DNA from: an uncultured Eubacteriales bacterium
GTDB taxonomy: Bacteria; Bacillota; Clostridia; Oscillospirales; Acutalibacteraceae
Assembly (NCBI GenBank): GCA_900317795.1
Contig: ONIF01000061.1
Span: 1 to 14,725 of the forward strand
Direction of reading: 5' to 3'
Length of the DNA: 14,725 nt
The notes under the pieces were generated by a model, which had not been told where the DNA came from, searched no databases, and worked only from the letters and a program-made list of their open reading frames with translations. Shown piece after piece: positions 6,315 to 14,056 of this stretch. Position numbers and translations under genes: made by a program. Within the stretch, counting starts at the first letter, position 1; every line of letters begins with the position of its first letter.

Positions 6315-8230
6315 ATGCAAAAGGCGGTGCAAAAGTTCCAAACGGCAAACGTGGATTTGCCCCCCCTCCCAAAATGTCAAATCCCATGCCTACTGTAAAG
6401 CGTCTTATGTCCTACATGAAAAACTATAAAGGCAGATTTATCTTTGTACTTATCTGCATTCTCATAAGTGCAGGGGCAGGCGTTGTAAGCTCCTCTTTCA
6501 TACAAATCTTAATTGACAACTTCATTACCCCCATGATTAAAAATAAAAGCCGTGATTTCAGCGGACTGCTCTCCGCTATGGCTGTTATGTGCGTTATCCT
6601 CCTTTTAGGCGTTATTGCAACTCTGCTTTATAATGTCATTATGGTAACCATCTCTCAGGGCATTCAGAAAAAAATCCGTGATGAAATGTTTGAGCATATG
6701 CAGAAACTCCCTGTCAGATTCTTCGACACAAACACTCACGGTGACCTTATGAGCCGTTATACAAACGATACGGATACCCTCCGTCAAATGCTCTCTATGA
6801 GTATTCCTCAGATGTTTTCTTCCCTCATCACTATCGTTACTGTATTCTTCGCTATGATTACACTCAATTTCTGGCTGACTTTATTCGTTCTTCTCTTTGT
6901 CGCAATTATGATGTTCATTACAAAGAAAATTGCGGGAAACAGTGCAAGATACTTTATCAAACAACAGCAACAGCTTGGTGATGTGAACGGCTATATTGAA
7001 GAAATGATAAACGGTCAGAAAGTTATTAAAGTATTCTGCCACGAGGAAAAAACAAAAGAAATCTTTGACAAGAAAAATACAGACCTCTGCGACAGTGCCA
7101 CCAATGCCAATACTTTCGTTAATATCCTTATGCCCGTTATGAACAATCTCGGCAATATTCAATATGTCTTGATTGCTATCGTCGGGGCGGCTCTCGCTAT
7201 CTACGGCATAAGCCCTGTATCTCTCGGTACAATAGCCGCTTTTCTCGCACTTTCCAAAAACTTTACCCGCCCTATCGGTGAAATCTCCAACCAATTCAAT
7301 TCCATCATCATGGCTCTTGCAGGTGCGGAACGTATTTTTGCCCTCCTCGATGAAGAAGTTGAACAGGATAACGGCTATGTCACCCTTGTCAATGCCAAAT
7401 ACGACAAAGACGACAATCTTATTGAAACCGATGAACGTACAGAAATGTGGGCTTGGAAACACCCTCACGGTGACGGTACTGTTACTTATACAAAACTCTG
7501 CGGTAACGTTGTTATGCATGATGTGGATTTTGGCTATGTCCCCGAAAAAATCGTTCTCCACAATGTATCTCTTGATGCCGTTTCGGGTCAGAAAATTGCC
7601 TTTGTCGGTGCTACGGGTGCAGGCAAAACTACTATTACCAACCTCATCAACAGATTTTACGATATTGATGACGGAAAAATCCGCTATGACGGCATTAACA
7701 TCAACAAAATTAAAAAAGCCGATTTGAGAAAATCTCTTGGAATAGTCCTCCAAGATGTACACCTTTTCACAGGTACTGTTATGGAAAATATCCGCTACGG
7801 CAAACTTGACGCAACCGATGAAGAATGCATTGCCGCTGCAAAGCTTGCCAATGCCCATAACTTTATATCACGTCTGCCCGACGGCTACAACACCGTTATT
7901 ACAGGTGACGGTGGTCAGCTTTCACAAGGTCAATGCCAGCTTATCTCCATAGCAAGAGCCGCTGTTGCAGACCCCCCTGTTATGATTCTTGACGAGGCTA
8001 CTTCAAGCATTGATACCCGTACAGAAGCCCTCGTTCAAAAAGGTATGGACGGCTTAATGTACGGCAGAACTGTCTTTGTTATCGCTCACCGTCTTTCCAC
8101 TGTTCAGAACTCCGACTTAATCATGGTTCTCGAAATGGGCAGGGTTATCGAAAAAGGCACTCATGACGAACTTATTGCCCAAAAAGGCAAGTATTACCAA
8201 CTCTATACAGGTGCATTTGAATTATCTTAA
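6311..8230 (+). CDS. ABC exporter half-transporter with catalytic ATPase site (subunit 2)
   Basis: This 639-residue partner subunit has a cytoplasmic Gly/Pro/Lys-rich N-terminus (about 1-28), a six-helix exporter domain to about 345, and a nucleotide-binding domain from about 397. Walker A is GATGAGKT (433-440), Walker B is MILDE with catalytic E562, and the switch His593 lies in IAHR. The signature is LSQGQ (537-541) rather than LSGGQ. Together with subunit 1 this gives one competent and one degenerate ATP site. A charged insert of about 45 residues (355-400, containing ETDERTEMWAWKHPHGDGTV) sits between the two domains, and I regard it as typical of this Clostridia clade. The ATG overlaps the upstream stop and has AAAGGAAG upstream. 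A strong hairpin terminator follows five bases after the stop. Confidence 0.93.
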   Translation: MNAKGGAKVPNGKRGFAPPPKMSNPMPTVKRLMSYMKNYKGRFIFVLICILISAGAGVVSSSFIQILIDNFITPMIKNKSRDFSGLLSAMAVMCVILLLGVIATLLYNVIMVTISQGIQKKIRDEMFEHMQKLPVRFFDTNTHGDLMSRYTNDTDTLRQMLSMSIPQMFSSLITIVTVFFAMITLNFWLTLFVLLFVAIMMFITKKIAGNSARYFIKQQQQLGDVNGYIEEMINGQKVIKVFCHEEKTKEIFDKKNTDLCDSATNANTFVNILMPVMNNLGNIQYVLIAIVGAALAIYGISPVSLGTIAAFLALSKNFTRPIGEISNQFNSIIMALAGAERIFALLDEEVEQDNGYVTLVNAKYDKDDNLIETDERTEMWAWKHPHGDGTVTYTKLCGNVVMHDVDFGYVPEKIVLHNVSLDAVSGQKIAFVGATGAGKTTITNLINRFYDIDDGKIRYDGININKIKKADLRKSLGIVLQDVHLFTGTVMENIRYGKLDATDEECIAAAKLANAHNFISRLPDGYNTVITGDGGQLSQGQCQLISIARAAVADPPVMILDEATSSIDTRTEALVQKGMDGLMYGRTVFVIAHRLSTVQNSDLIMVLEMGRVIEKGTHDELIAQKGKYYQLYTGAFELS

Positions 8231-8234
8231 ATAT

Positions 8235-8271
8235 AAAAAGCAGTTTTCCGTAAAAAGAAAACTGCTTTTTT
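8235..8271 (+). terminator. Rho-independent terminator after the ABC exporter operon
   Basis: A 14-base-pair stem (8235-8248 with 8257-8270, core GCAGTTTTC/GAAAACTGC) with an 8-base loop ends in a T-run. Positions 8240-8271 are identical to the reverse complement of 8756-8787. Confidence 0.9.
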
Positions 8272-8299
8272 CAAGACAGCAAGAAAGGATTTTTTTATC

Positions 8300-8650
8300 A
8301 TGACTCTTACAGATATTTTTGAACTTCAAAAAGAAATCTCCCAATGCCAAAACCCCTCCGATATACAAAAACTCTTTGACGACAACGGAGAGGACTGTGA
8401 CATAAAAACTGCCGAATTGATACTCAATTCAACATCAAAATTCACCCTTTCCGAACAGAATGACGCTTTTATCAATTCCAAACTCATTTTCTGCCCCGAC
8501 TGCAAAAATTCCCTCCCCGACAAAATTTTAAGCAGTGCCGTTGAAATCATCTCCATGAGCGATATGATACATTTCGGGTGCTGTGAATGCGGTACTATGT
8601 GGAATATTGAAAGCAAACATCACGGTAAAGATTCTTTATATATCATCTAA
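8300..8650 (+). CDS. Small zinc-ribbon-like protein of unknown function
   Basis: This 116-residue protein has a mainly helical, acidic N-terminal half (about 1-60) and a C-terminal pair of cysteine knuckles, CPDC and CCEC about 28 residues apart. That spacing suits a zinc ribbon, ending in GTMWNIES. The N-terminal pattern (MTLTDIFELQKEISQCQNPS, then a GEDCDIKTAELIL stretch) recalls Nif11-like leader proteins only faintly, and there is no GG or GA cleavage site, so I do not call it a precursor peptide. The ATG at 8300 has AGAAAGGA 10 bases upstream. The gene lies just beyond the exporter terminator with no clear promoter of its own, so it is probably read by leakage through the hairpin. The two inverted terminator copies enclose it. 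Confidence 0.7.
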   Translation: MTLTDIFELQKEISQCQNPSDIQKLFDDNGEDCDIKTAELILNSTSKFTLSEQNDAFINSKLIFCPDCKNSLPDKILSSAVEIISMSDMIHFGCCECGTMWNIESKHHGKDSLYII

Positions 8651-8704
8651 ACAACGTGAGTTCGATGTAACTGAAAAATATTCTGACAATTATGAAATTA
8701 AGTA

Positions 8705-8750
8705 TGTCATTCCGAACGAAGTGAGGAATCTTTGAAAGATTCTTCGTCGC
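8705..8750. repeat. Dispersed palindromic intergenic repeat (TGTCATTCCGAACGAAGTGA type)
   Basis: This 46-base non-coding unit starts TGTCATTCCGAACGAAGTGA and contains the palindrome GAATCTTTGAAAGATTC (8726-8742). It ends in TTCGTCGC, which partly mirrors its start. Sequences of this kind recur in many Firmicutes and other genomes as intergenic repeats. The rest of 8651-8755 shows no gene. Confidence 0.7.
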
Positions 8751-8755
8751 TAAAC

Positions 8756-8793
8756 AAAAAAGCAGTTTTCTTTTTACGGAAAACTGCCTTTTC
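8756..8793 (-). terminator. Terminator of the convergent hypothetical gene, inverted copy of the exporter terminator
   Basis: A hairpin with arms 8756-8770 and 8779-8792 has a 9-pair core, one mismatch and 4 more pairs. Read on the minus strand it ends in a T-run and lies just after the stop of the minus-strand gene at 8799. It is an exact 32-base inverted copy of 8240-8271. Confidence 0.85.
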
Positions 8794-8798
8794 TTTTA

Positions 8799-9581
8799 TC
8801 AAGTGTTATTTAATGTATCTGCCATAAATTTGCTCGGCTTTTTCGGCTTTTCGGGCTTTATTTTTTTACCCCTCAATTTTCTTGCCTCAACCGCTATCTT
8901 TTTATTTTCGGGTGCAAAATTTCCCGTCACTTTCTCAAATACTTCATCATCTTCTATCGAATTCAGCAAAATATATGTGATTATTCCCTTTACATCAAGG
9001 TCGCCTGCGTCATACAATTCGGAAAGCGTCTTTGAAAACTTCTCCACCGCACCTTTATTCAGCGTCTTTACATATTCCCTGAATTTCGGCATTATCTTTT
9101 CATCTGCAAAGGTTATTCCCCTAAAACTCTCGTAATGTGCTTTTTCATACGCTATCTCGTCACGCAGTTCGGGAAAATATCCTACCATTCTGTTTGCAAA
9201 AAACAACGGGTCACTTGTACTTTCACCGTCTTTTTTGGATTTTTTCTGCTTCTGAACGGCAACCTGCTTCGGTCCTCTTATCGTTTCCGCAAAATCCTCT
9301 CCTATATTCTCCGCATCTCTTGCAGTATCTGTTTCGGGGTCGAAAAGCCATGTTGCAATGGTTTTCCATGTATTGTCAGGCTCTCCGTCCTCCATTTCGC
9401 ATGAACGCAACAATATCCTTTTCTTATCAAAATAATATACTATGCTGTATGCTACATTCCCTGTGTAAAGAGCTGTCATTTCCTTTGCATTATCGGCTAC
9501 ACTCTGCTTTTGATAGCCCTTTGCCAAAAGTACTCTTTCCACTTTGCCTGTAATTATCTCAAACGCTCTTTCTAATTCCAT
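8799..9581 (-). CDS. Conserved-looking hypothetical protein with basic linker
   Basis: I do not recognise this 260-residue soluble protein. The N-terminal part (about 1-95) looks like a mixed fold, with YSIVYYFDKKRILLRSCE strands and a conserved-looking WLFDPETDTARDAENIGEDF stretch. A basic linker (QKQKKSKKDGES, about 110-121) leads to a mostly helical part with FFANRMVGYFPELRDEI and GIITYILLNSI, and the tail is very Lys/Pro-rich (GKKIKPEKPKKPSKF). No signal peptide or membrane segment is visible. I chose ATG 9581-9579 because GGAG lies 8 bases upstream of it; a GTG at 9590 is adjacent to that site. It has its own promoter and terminator and is transcribed convergently to the exporter operon and divergently from hisS. 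Function unknown. Confidence 0.8.
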   Translation of the reverse strand: MELERAFEIITGKVERVLLAKGYQKQSVADNAKEMTALYTGNVAYSIVYYFDKKRILLRSCEMEDGEPDNTWKTIATWLFDPETDTARDAENIGEDFAETIRGPKQVAVQKQKKSKKDGESTSDPLFFANRMVGYFPELRDEIAYEKAHYESFRGITFADEKIMPKFREYVKTLNKGAVEKFSKTLSELYDAGDLDVKGIITYILLNSIEDDEVFEKVTGNFAPENKKIAVEARKLRGKKIKPEKPKKPSKFMADTLNNT

Positions 9582-9610
9582 TTTTCTCACTCCATAAAAA
9601 TAATATCTCT

Positions 9611-9639
9611 ATTATACTATATCTTTTTCAATTTGTCAC
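9611..9639 (-). promoter_or_regulatory. Sigma-A type promoter of the 260-residue hypothetical gene
   Basis: On the minus strand GTGACA (9639-9634) and TATAAT (9616-9611) are 17 bases apart, and the ATG is about 30 bases beyond the -10. Confidence 0.75.
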
Positions 9640-9660
9640 GCATTTTTTTATGGAAAACTG

Positions 9661-9689
9661 TTGCGAAAATCCTTTAATCATTGTATAAT
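9661..9689 (+). promoter_or_regulatory. Sigma-A type promoter of hisS-aspS
   Basis: TTGCGA (9661-9666) and TATAAT (9684-9689) are 17 bases apart, 36 bases before the hisS ATG. The leader is too short for a T-box, so tRNA-responsive control of this operon is not visible here. Confidence 0.7.
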
Positions 9690-9725
9690 TAACACGAATG
9701 ATAAAAGAAGAAAGGATTTTTTACT

Positions 9726-11039
9726 ATGAAACTCATTACCAAAATAGTGGAGGGTGCTAAGGATATTCTCCCTGCCGACAGCTATAAATGGCAGTTCGTG
9801 GAAGATATTATGCGTAAACAGGCTTTGTCCTACGGCTTTAAGGAAATAAGAACGCCTGTTTTTGAGCATACCGAACTTTTTGAAAGAGGCGTGGGCGATA
9901 CTACCGACGTTGTTCAGAAAGAAATGTACACTTTCAAAACAAAAGGCGACAAGTCCATTACTCTCAAACCCGAAGGTACGGCAGGTGCGGCAAGGGCTAT
10001 TCTTGAAAACGGTGTCTATAATGACGGATATCCTATCAAGGCATATTATATAACCCCTTGTTACCGATATGAAAGAGCACAGAAAGGCAGACAGCGTGAA
10101 TTTCACCAGTTCGGTCTTGAAGTCTATGGTGCAGGCTCATACTTTGCAGATGCAGAAGTCATCTGTGCCGCCAAATCCGTTTTCGACAGGCTCGGTGTGA
10201 AAAATATCTCTCTGGAACTCAATTCAATAGGCTGTAAAAACTGCCGTCCCAATTACCACAAGGCTCTCAAAGAATATTTTGCAAGCCATATAGATGAATT
10301 ATGCGATACCTGCCGTTCAAGGCTTGACAAAAACCCTATGAGAATACTCGACTGCAAAAGTCCGATTTGCTCGGAAATTGCCAAAAATGCCCCTGTTGTA
10401 CTCGACTATCTCTGTGAGGAATGTCAGGAACATTTTGACGGTGTCAAAAAATGCCTTGATTCCGCTGATGTTACATATACAATCAACCCTCAAATTGTAA
10501 GAGGTCTTGACTACTATACAAGAACAGTTTTTGAATTTGTTTCCAATAATATCGGTGCACAAGGTACTGTCTGCGGTGGCGGTCGCTATGACGGTCTGAT
10601 GGAAGAACTTGGCGGTCAGCCTACTCCCTCTCTCGGTTTCGGCATGGGTATCGAAAGGCTTTTAATGGTTCTTGAAGAAAACAACATCGAAATCCCAAAA
10701 CCGCCTGTTTGTGACCTCTATGTCATCGGCTTGGGCGATAATGCAAAAATGAAAGCCTTTAATATAGTACAAGGTGTCAGAAATTCCTCTCTGATTGCGG
10801 AAACCGATATTGTCGGCAGAAATCTCAAAAAACAGATGATGTATGCAAACAAAATCAATGCCAAATTCACTATGGTCATAGGCGACAGCGAATTGGAAAA
10901 CAACAAGGCTAAACTTCGCAATATGGCTACAAAAGAAGAAAAAGAAATTTCCCTTGACGAAAATTTCTTCACGGAATTTTTCTCGGCATACACCGAAAAC
11001 GAAAATCAATCACTTTTTAATATTATCAATGAAATGTAA
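9726..11039 (+). CDS. hisS: Histidyl-tRNA synthetase
   Basis: This 437-residue class II synthetase attaches histidine to tRNA-His in the cytoplasm. Motif 2 is YRYERAQKGRQREFHQFG (113-130). The HisRS-specific signature is RGLDYYTRTVFEF (259-271), with GGGRYDGL at 284-291. Motif 3 is GFGMGIERLLM (304-314), and the C-terminal region from about 325 is the anticodon-binding domain. The insertion domain carries four paired cysteines sites (C170/C173, C193/C196, C210/C215, C230/C233). I know similar cysteines in Firmicutes HisRS, and they may bind metal. Length is normal. The ATG at 9726 has AAAGGA 9 bases upstream. aspS follows closely in the same direction, the usual arrangement in Firmicutes. Confidence 0.97.
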   Translation: MKLITKIVEGAKDILPADSYKWQFVEDIMRKQALSYGFKEIRTPVFEHTELFERGVGDTTDVVQKEMYTFKTKGDKSITLKPEGTAGAARAILENGVYNDGYPIKAYYITPCYRYERAQKGRQREFHQFGLEVYGAGSYFADAEVICAAKSVFDRLGVKNISLELNSIGCKNCRPNYHKALKEYFASHIDELCDTCRSRLDKNPMRILDCKSPICSEIAKNAPVVLDYLCEECQEHFDGVKKCLDSADVTYTINPQIVRGLDYYTRTVFEFVSNNIGAQGTVCGGGRYDGLMEELGGQPTPSLGFGMGIERLLMVLEENNIEIPKPPVCDLYVIGLGDNAKMKAFNIVQGVRNSSLIAETDIVGRNLKKQMMYANKINAKFTMVIGDSELENNKAKLRNMATKEEKEISLDENFFTEFFSAYTENENQSLFNIINEM

Positions 11040-11053
11040 AGGAAGTAATGACA

Positions 11054-12832
11054 ATGGCAGAATTTATGACAGGCTTGAAACGCACAAACTATTGCGGTGA
11101 ACTGCGTTCGGGCGACATCGGCAAAGAAGTTGTTTTATGTGGCTGGGTACAGCGTCAGCGTGACCTCGGACAGCTTATCTTTATAGACCTCCGTGACAGA
11201 ACGGGCATTATTCAGCTTGCCTTTGACGATACAACAGACAGAACTGTTTTTGACAAGGCTTTCTCTGTACGTTCAGAATATGTCCTTGCTGCAAGGGGTG
11301 TTGTACGTGAGAGAAGTGCAAAGTCAAACAAAATCCCTACGGGCGACATTGAAATTGAAGTAAAGGAACTTCGTATTCTTTCCGAATCCGAAACAACTCC
11401 TTTTGAAATTATCGACAACTGCCCCACAGCAGAACTCACAAGGCTCAAATATCGCTACCTCGATTTACGCAGACCCGAATTACAGAAAAATATTATTTTC
11501 CGTCACAAAGTCGCAAAAGTCACCCGTGACTACTTTGATGAAAACGGCTTTATTGAGCTGGAAACTCCCATGCTCATCAAATCCACTCCCGAAGGTGCAA
11601 GAGATTTCCTCGTACCGTCAAGGATTCATAAAGGCTCTTTCTATGCCCTCCCCCAATCTCCCCAGATGTACAAACAGCTTTGCATGGTTGCGGGATTTGA
11701 CAGATATATGCAGATTGCAAGATGTTTCCGTGATGAAGATTTGAGGGCAGACCGTCAGCCCGAATTTACTCAAATCGACCTTGAAATGTCTTTCGTTGAT
11801 ATGGAGGACGTTCTTCAAATCGGTGAGGGCTATATTAAAAGACTTTTCAAAGATGTTATGAATATCGACATTCCCACACCGTTCCCCAGATATACATATA
11901 ACGAAGTTATGGAACGTTTCGGCTCTGACAAACCCGATACACGTTTCGGCATGGAAATCTTTAACATCTCCGAAGAAGTCAAAAATACGGAATTTGTGGT
12001 ATTCAAAAACGCTCTTGCCAACGGTGGAAGTGTGCGTGGAATTACCGCCAAAAATGCCGTCAAGACCTATACAAGAAAAGAAATTGACAAGCTTGTTGAA
12101 TTTGTAAAAGGCATTGGTGCAAAAGGTCTTGCATGGATTAGATGGACTGATGACAGCATCTCTTCAAGCTTTGCAAAATTCATGAGTGAAGACGAAATGC
12201 AGGCTATCCTTACAAAAGCAGGTGCCGAAAAAGGTGACGTTGTTCTTATCGTTGCAGACGGTGATGACAATACCGTTTTGTCAACGCTCGGTGCAGTCCG
12301 TACAGAATGTGCAAAGAAACTCAATGTTATCAAAGACGGCTATAATTTCCTTTGGGTAGTCAAGTTCCCGTTCTTCGAGTACGACAAAGAAAGCGGTGAG
12401 TGGCTTGCCATGCACCATCCGTTCACCTCTCCCACCGATGATTGTATGGATAAGCTCGACGGCAACAAAGGCGAAGTTTATGCAAAAGCTTATGACATGG
12501 TTCTCAACGGAATTGAACTTTCTTCAGGCTCTATCAGAATTACAAACCCCGATTTGCAGAAAAAAATGTTTGAAATGCTCGGTCTGAGTGACGAAGAAGC
12601 TTATGAAAAATTCGGCTTCTTAATGGACGCTTTCAAATTCGGTGCACCCCCTCACGGTGGTATGGGTATCGGTCTGGACAGACTTGTTATGCAAATGCTT
12701 AAAGCACCTACTTTGAGAGATGTCGTATTGTTCCCGAAAGTGCAGAACGCAAGCGAGCCTATGACAAATGCCCCCGCAGGCGTTGACAAACAGCAGTTGA
12801 TTGACCTTGGAATTGAAGTCATAAAAGAATAA
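11054..12832 (+). CDS. aspS: Aspartyl-tRNA synthetase
   Basis: This 592-residue bacterial-type class II synthetase attaches aspartate to tRNA-Asp. An OB-fold anticodon domain (about 14-115, with CGWVQRQRDLGQLIFIDLRD) precedes the catalytic core. Motif 2 contains ARCFRDEDLRADRQPEFTQI (222-241), a GAD insertion domain occupies about 290-420, and motif 3 is GMGIGLDR (536-543). Leu in RDLG stands where tRNA-Asn-tolerant enzymes such as that of Pseudomonas have His. From what I know this favours a discriminating, Asp-only enzyme. I chose ATG 11054 because AAAGGAAG lies 8 bases upstream of it; an ATG at 11048 would be only 2 bases away. The hisS stop is 14 bases before this start, so the two form an operon. 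Confidence 0.97.
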   Translation: MAEFMTGLKRTNYCGELRSGDIGKEVVLCGWVQRQRDLGQLIFIDLRDRTGIIQLAFDDTTDRTVFDKAFSVRSEYVLAARGVVRERSAKSNKIPTGDIEIEVKELRILSESETTPFEIIDNCPTAELTRLKYRYLDLRRPELQKNIIFRHKVAKVTRDYFDENGFIELETPMLIKSTPEGARDFLVPSRIHKGSFYALPQSPQMYKQLCMVAGFDRYMQIARCFRDEDLRADRQPEFTQIDLEMSFVDMEDVLQIGEGYIKRLFKDVMNIDIPTPFPRYTYNEVMERFGSDKPDTRFGMEIFNISEEVKNTEFVVFKNALANGGSVRGITAKNAVKTYTRKEIDKLVEFVKGIGAKGLAWIRWTDDSISSSFAKFMSEDEMQAILTKAGAEKGDVVLIVADGDDNTVLSTLGAVRTECAKKLNVIKDGYNFLWVVKFPFFEYDKESGEWLAMHHPFTSPTDDCMDKLDGNKGEVYAKAYDMVLNGIELSSGSIRITNPDLQKKMFEMLGLSDEEAYEKFGFLMDAFKFGAPPHGGMGIGLDRLVMQMLKAPTLRDVVLFPKVQNASEPMTNAPAGVDKQQLIDLGIEVIKE

Positions 12833-12836
12833 ATCA

Positions 12837-12908
12837 AGAGTGGAGTGTGGAGAGTTGAGAGTGGAGCGTTTTTTTGTCGTCCACTTTACACTCTCAACAC
12901 TCCACTCT
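12837..12908. repeat. GAGTGGA-type inverted-repeat element between aspS and azlC
   Basis: Two 29-base arms (12837-12865 and the complement of 12880-12908) match at 25 of 29 positions around a 14-base T-rich loop. They start four bases after the aspS stop and end 23 bases before the azlC ATG, filling most of the gap. The left arm is identical over 30 bases to 2857-2886 in the other orientation. As RNA it would form a strong hairpin and may act as an attenuator or terminator. Confidence 0.85.
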
Positions 12909-12931
12909 AATAAAAGTTGGAGATATTTTCT

Positions 12932-13642
12932 ATGAATAAAAAAATCAAGTCCGACTTTTTAAAAGGACTTTTTGACGGCATACCCATATTTTTAGGCTAT
13001 TTATCGGTATCATTCGGATTTGGTATCATGGCAGTCAGTTCGGGGTTAAGCGTTTTGGAGGCTTTCATGATTTCACTGACAAATCTCACTTCCGCAGGAC
13101 AGGCTCAAGGCGTTGCCGTCATTGCCGCAGGCGGTACTTTAATAGAAATGGCTGTCGTGCAGTTCGTCATTAACATAAGATATGCATTGATGGGACTTTC
13201 CCTTTCACAGAAACTTGACACAAAATTCACTCTCCCTCACAGATTTCTTGCCGCTTACGGAATTACAGATGAAATATTTGCCCTCTGCTCCACAAAGGAA
13301 ACTCCCCTTAAACCAAATTATATGTACGGTGTTATCGCTGTATCAACTTTCGGATGGGTGCTCGGCACGTTTTTGGGCGGTGCGGCAGGTACGCTCTTAC
13401 CCGAAAACATTACTGCCGCTCTCGGCATTGTCCTTTACGGAATGTTTATTGCAATCATCGTTCCGCCCTCACGCAAATATAAAAGCGTTCTTTTTGTCGT
13501 GGGAATTGCCGCACTTTTCAGCGTGATTTTCAAATATCTTTTACCGTTCATATCGGGCGGTTTTGCCGTAATTATTTCGGCAATCCTTGCCGCTGTATGC
13601 GGTGCTTTGCTATTTCCCCAAAAGGACGGTGAAAATGAATGA
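12932..13642 (+). CDS. azlC: Branched-chain amino acid exporter large subunit (AzlC family)
   Basis: This 236-residue integral membrane protein belongs to the AzlC/YgaZ family. It works with the small AzlD subunit to export branched-chain amino acids and their analogues. The family opening is GIPIFLGYLSVSFGFGIMA (about 16-34), then SLTNLTSAGQAQGVAV and the QFVINIRYALMGLSLSQKL stretch with its charged Asn-Ile-Arg. Several further hydrophobic segments follow (VIAVSTFGWVLGTFLGG, then ITAALGIVLYGMFIAIIVPP). I chose ATG 12932 because GGAG lies 9 bases upstream; an in-frame TTG at 12917 is less likely. The stop overlaps the azlD start (ATGA). The gene pair lies between two copies of the GAGTGGA repeat. 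Confidence 0.92.
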   Translation: MNKKIKSDFLKGLFDGIPIFLGYLSVSFGFGIMAVSSGLSVLEAFMISLTNLTSAGQAQGVAVIAAGGTLIEMAVVQFVINIRYALMGLSLSQKLDTKFTLPHRFLAAYGITDEIFALCSTKETPLKPNYMYGVIAVSTFGWVLGTFLGGAAGTLLPENITAALGIVLYGMFIAIIVPPSRKYKSVLFVVGIAALFSVIFKYLLPFISGGFAVIISAILAAVCGALLFPQKDGENE

Positions 13643-13938
13643 GTATCGCCATTTACATAGCCGTTATGGCAATCGTCACATATCTTATCAGAGCGTTGCC
13701 TTTTGCATTTTTCAGAAAAAAGATAAAGTCAAAATTTATCAAAAGCTTTTTATATTACGTTCCGTATGCCGTATTGAGTGCCATGACCATTCCCGCAATC
13801 TTTTACAGCACAGGAAACATATATACATCTATTGCAGGAACTGTTGCCGCACTTGTATTAGCCTATTTCAATCTCCCTTTGATAGTCGTATCCCTTGCGG
13901 CTGCCTTGACAGCCTTCCTTACAGGACTTATAATGTAA
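13639..13938 (+). CDS. azlD: Branched-chain amino acid exporter small subunit (AzlD family)
   Basis: This 99-residue membrane protein with three to four hydrophobic segments is AzlD/YgaH-like, the partner of AzlC. The family pattern TYLIRALPFAFFRKKIKSKFIK at the N-terminus (Arg after the first helix) is followed by LYYVPYAVLSAMTIPAIFYSTG, GTVAALVLAYFNLPLIVVSLAAALTAFL and a short end. Length is normal. The ATG at 13639 overlaps the azlC stop, indicating translational coupling. Its stop runs directly into the second GAGTGGA element. Confidence 0.92.
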   Translation: MSIAIYIAVMAIVTYLIRALPFAFFRKKIKSKFIKSFLYYVPYAVLSAMTIPAIFYSTGNIYTSIAGTVAALVLAYFNLPLIVVSLAAALTAFLTGLIM

Positions 13939-14035
13939 GTGTGGAGTTTGGAGAGTGGAGAGTGGAGCAACTGCAAATCCGAATTTTTTGCCGAAAACAA
14001 GTCAACTTCACTCTCCACTCTTCACTCTCAACACT
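13938..14035. repeat. GAGTGGA-type inverted-repeat element after azlD
   Basis: Arms 13938-13967 and the complement of 14006-14035 match at 25 of 30 positions around a 38-base loop. The core GAGTGGAGAG is present in both arms. It belongs to the same repeat family as 12837-12908 but differs in the outer bases. The first base overlaps the azlD stop codon, and the end is 4 bases before an upstream in-frame ATG and 22 bases before the lipoprotein start. Confidence 0.82.
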
Positions 14036-14056
14036 AAAATGAAAGGCGGTATTGTT

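Noticed and set aside
6881..7858. 325-residue open frame on the minus strand
   Set aside because: It lies wholly antisense to the second ABC subunit, whose motifs are complete. Its Phe/Cys/Val-rich product lacks any recognisable domain and it has no ribosome binding site.
8300..8650. Ribosomal peptide precursor for the adjacent exporter
   Set aside because: There is no leader cleavage site, no modification enzyme nearby, and the exporter lacks a peptidase domain.
9661..9725. T-box leader before hisS
   Set aside because: Only 36 bases separate the -10 box from the start codon, and no T-box sequence or terminator hairpin is present.
12837..14035. CRISPR array from repeated GAGTGGA units
   Set aside because: The repeats are two imperfect palindromes more than 1 kb apart with genes between them, without regular unique spacers or cas genes.
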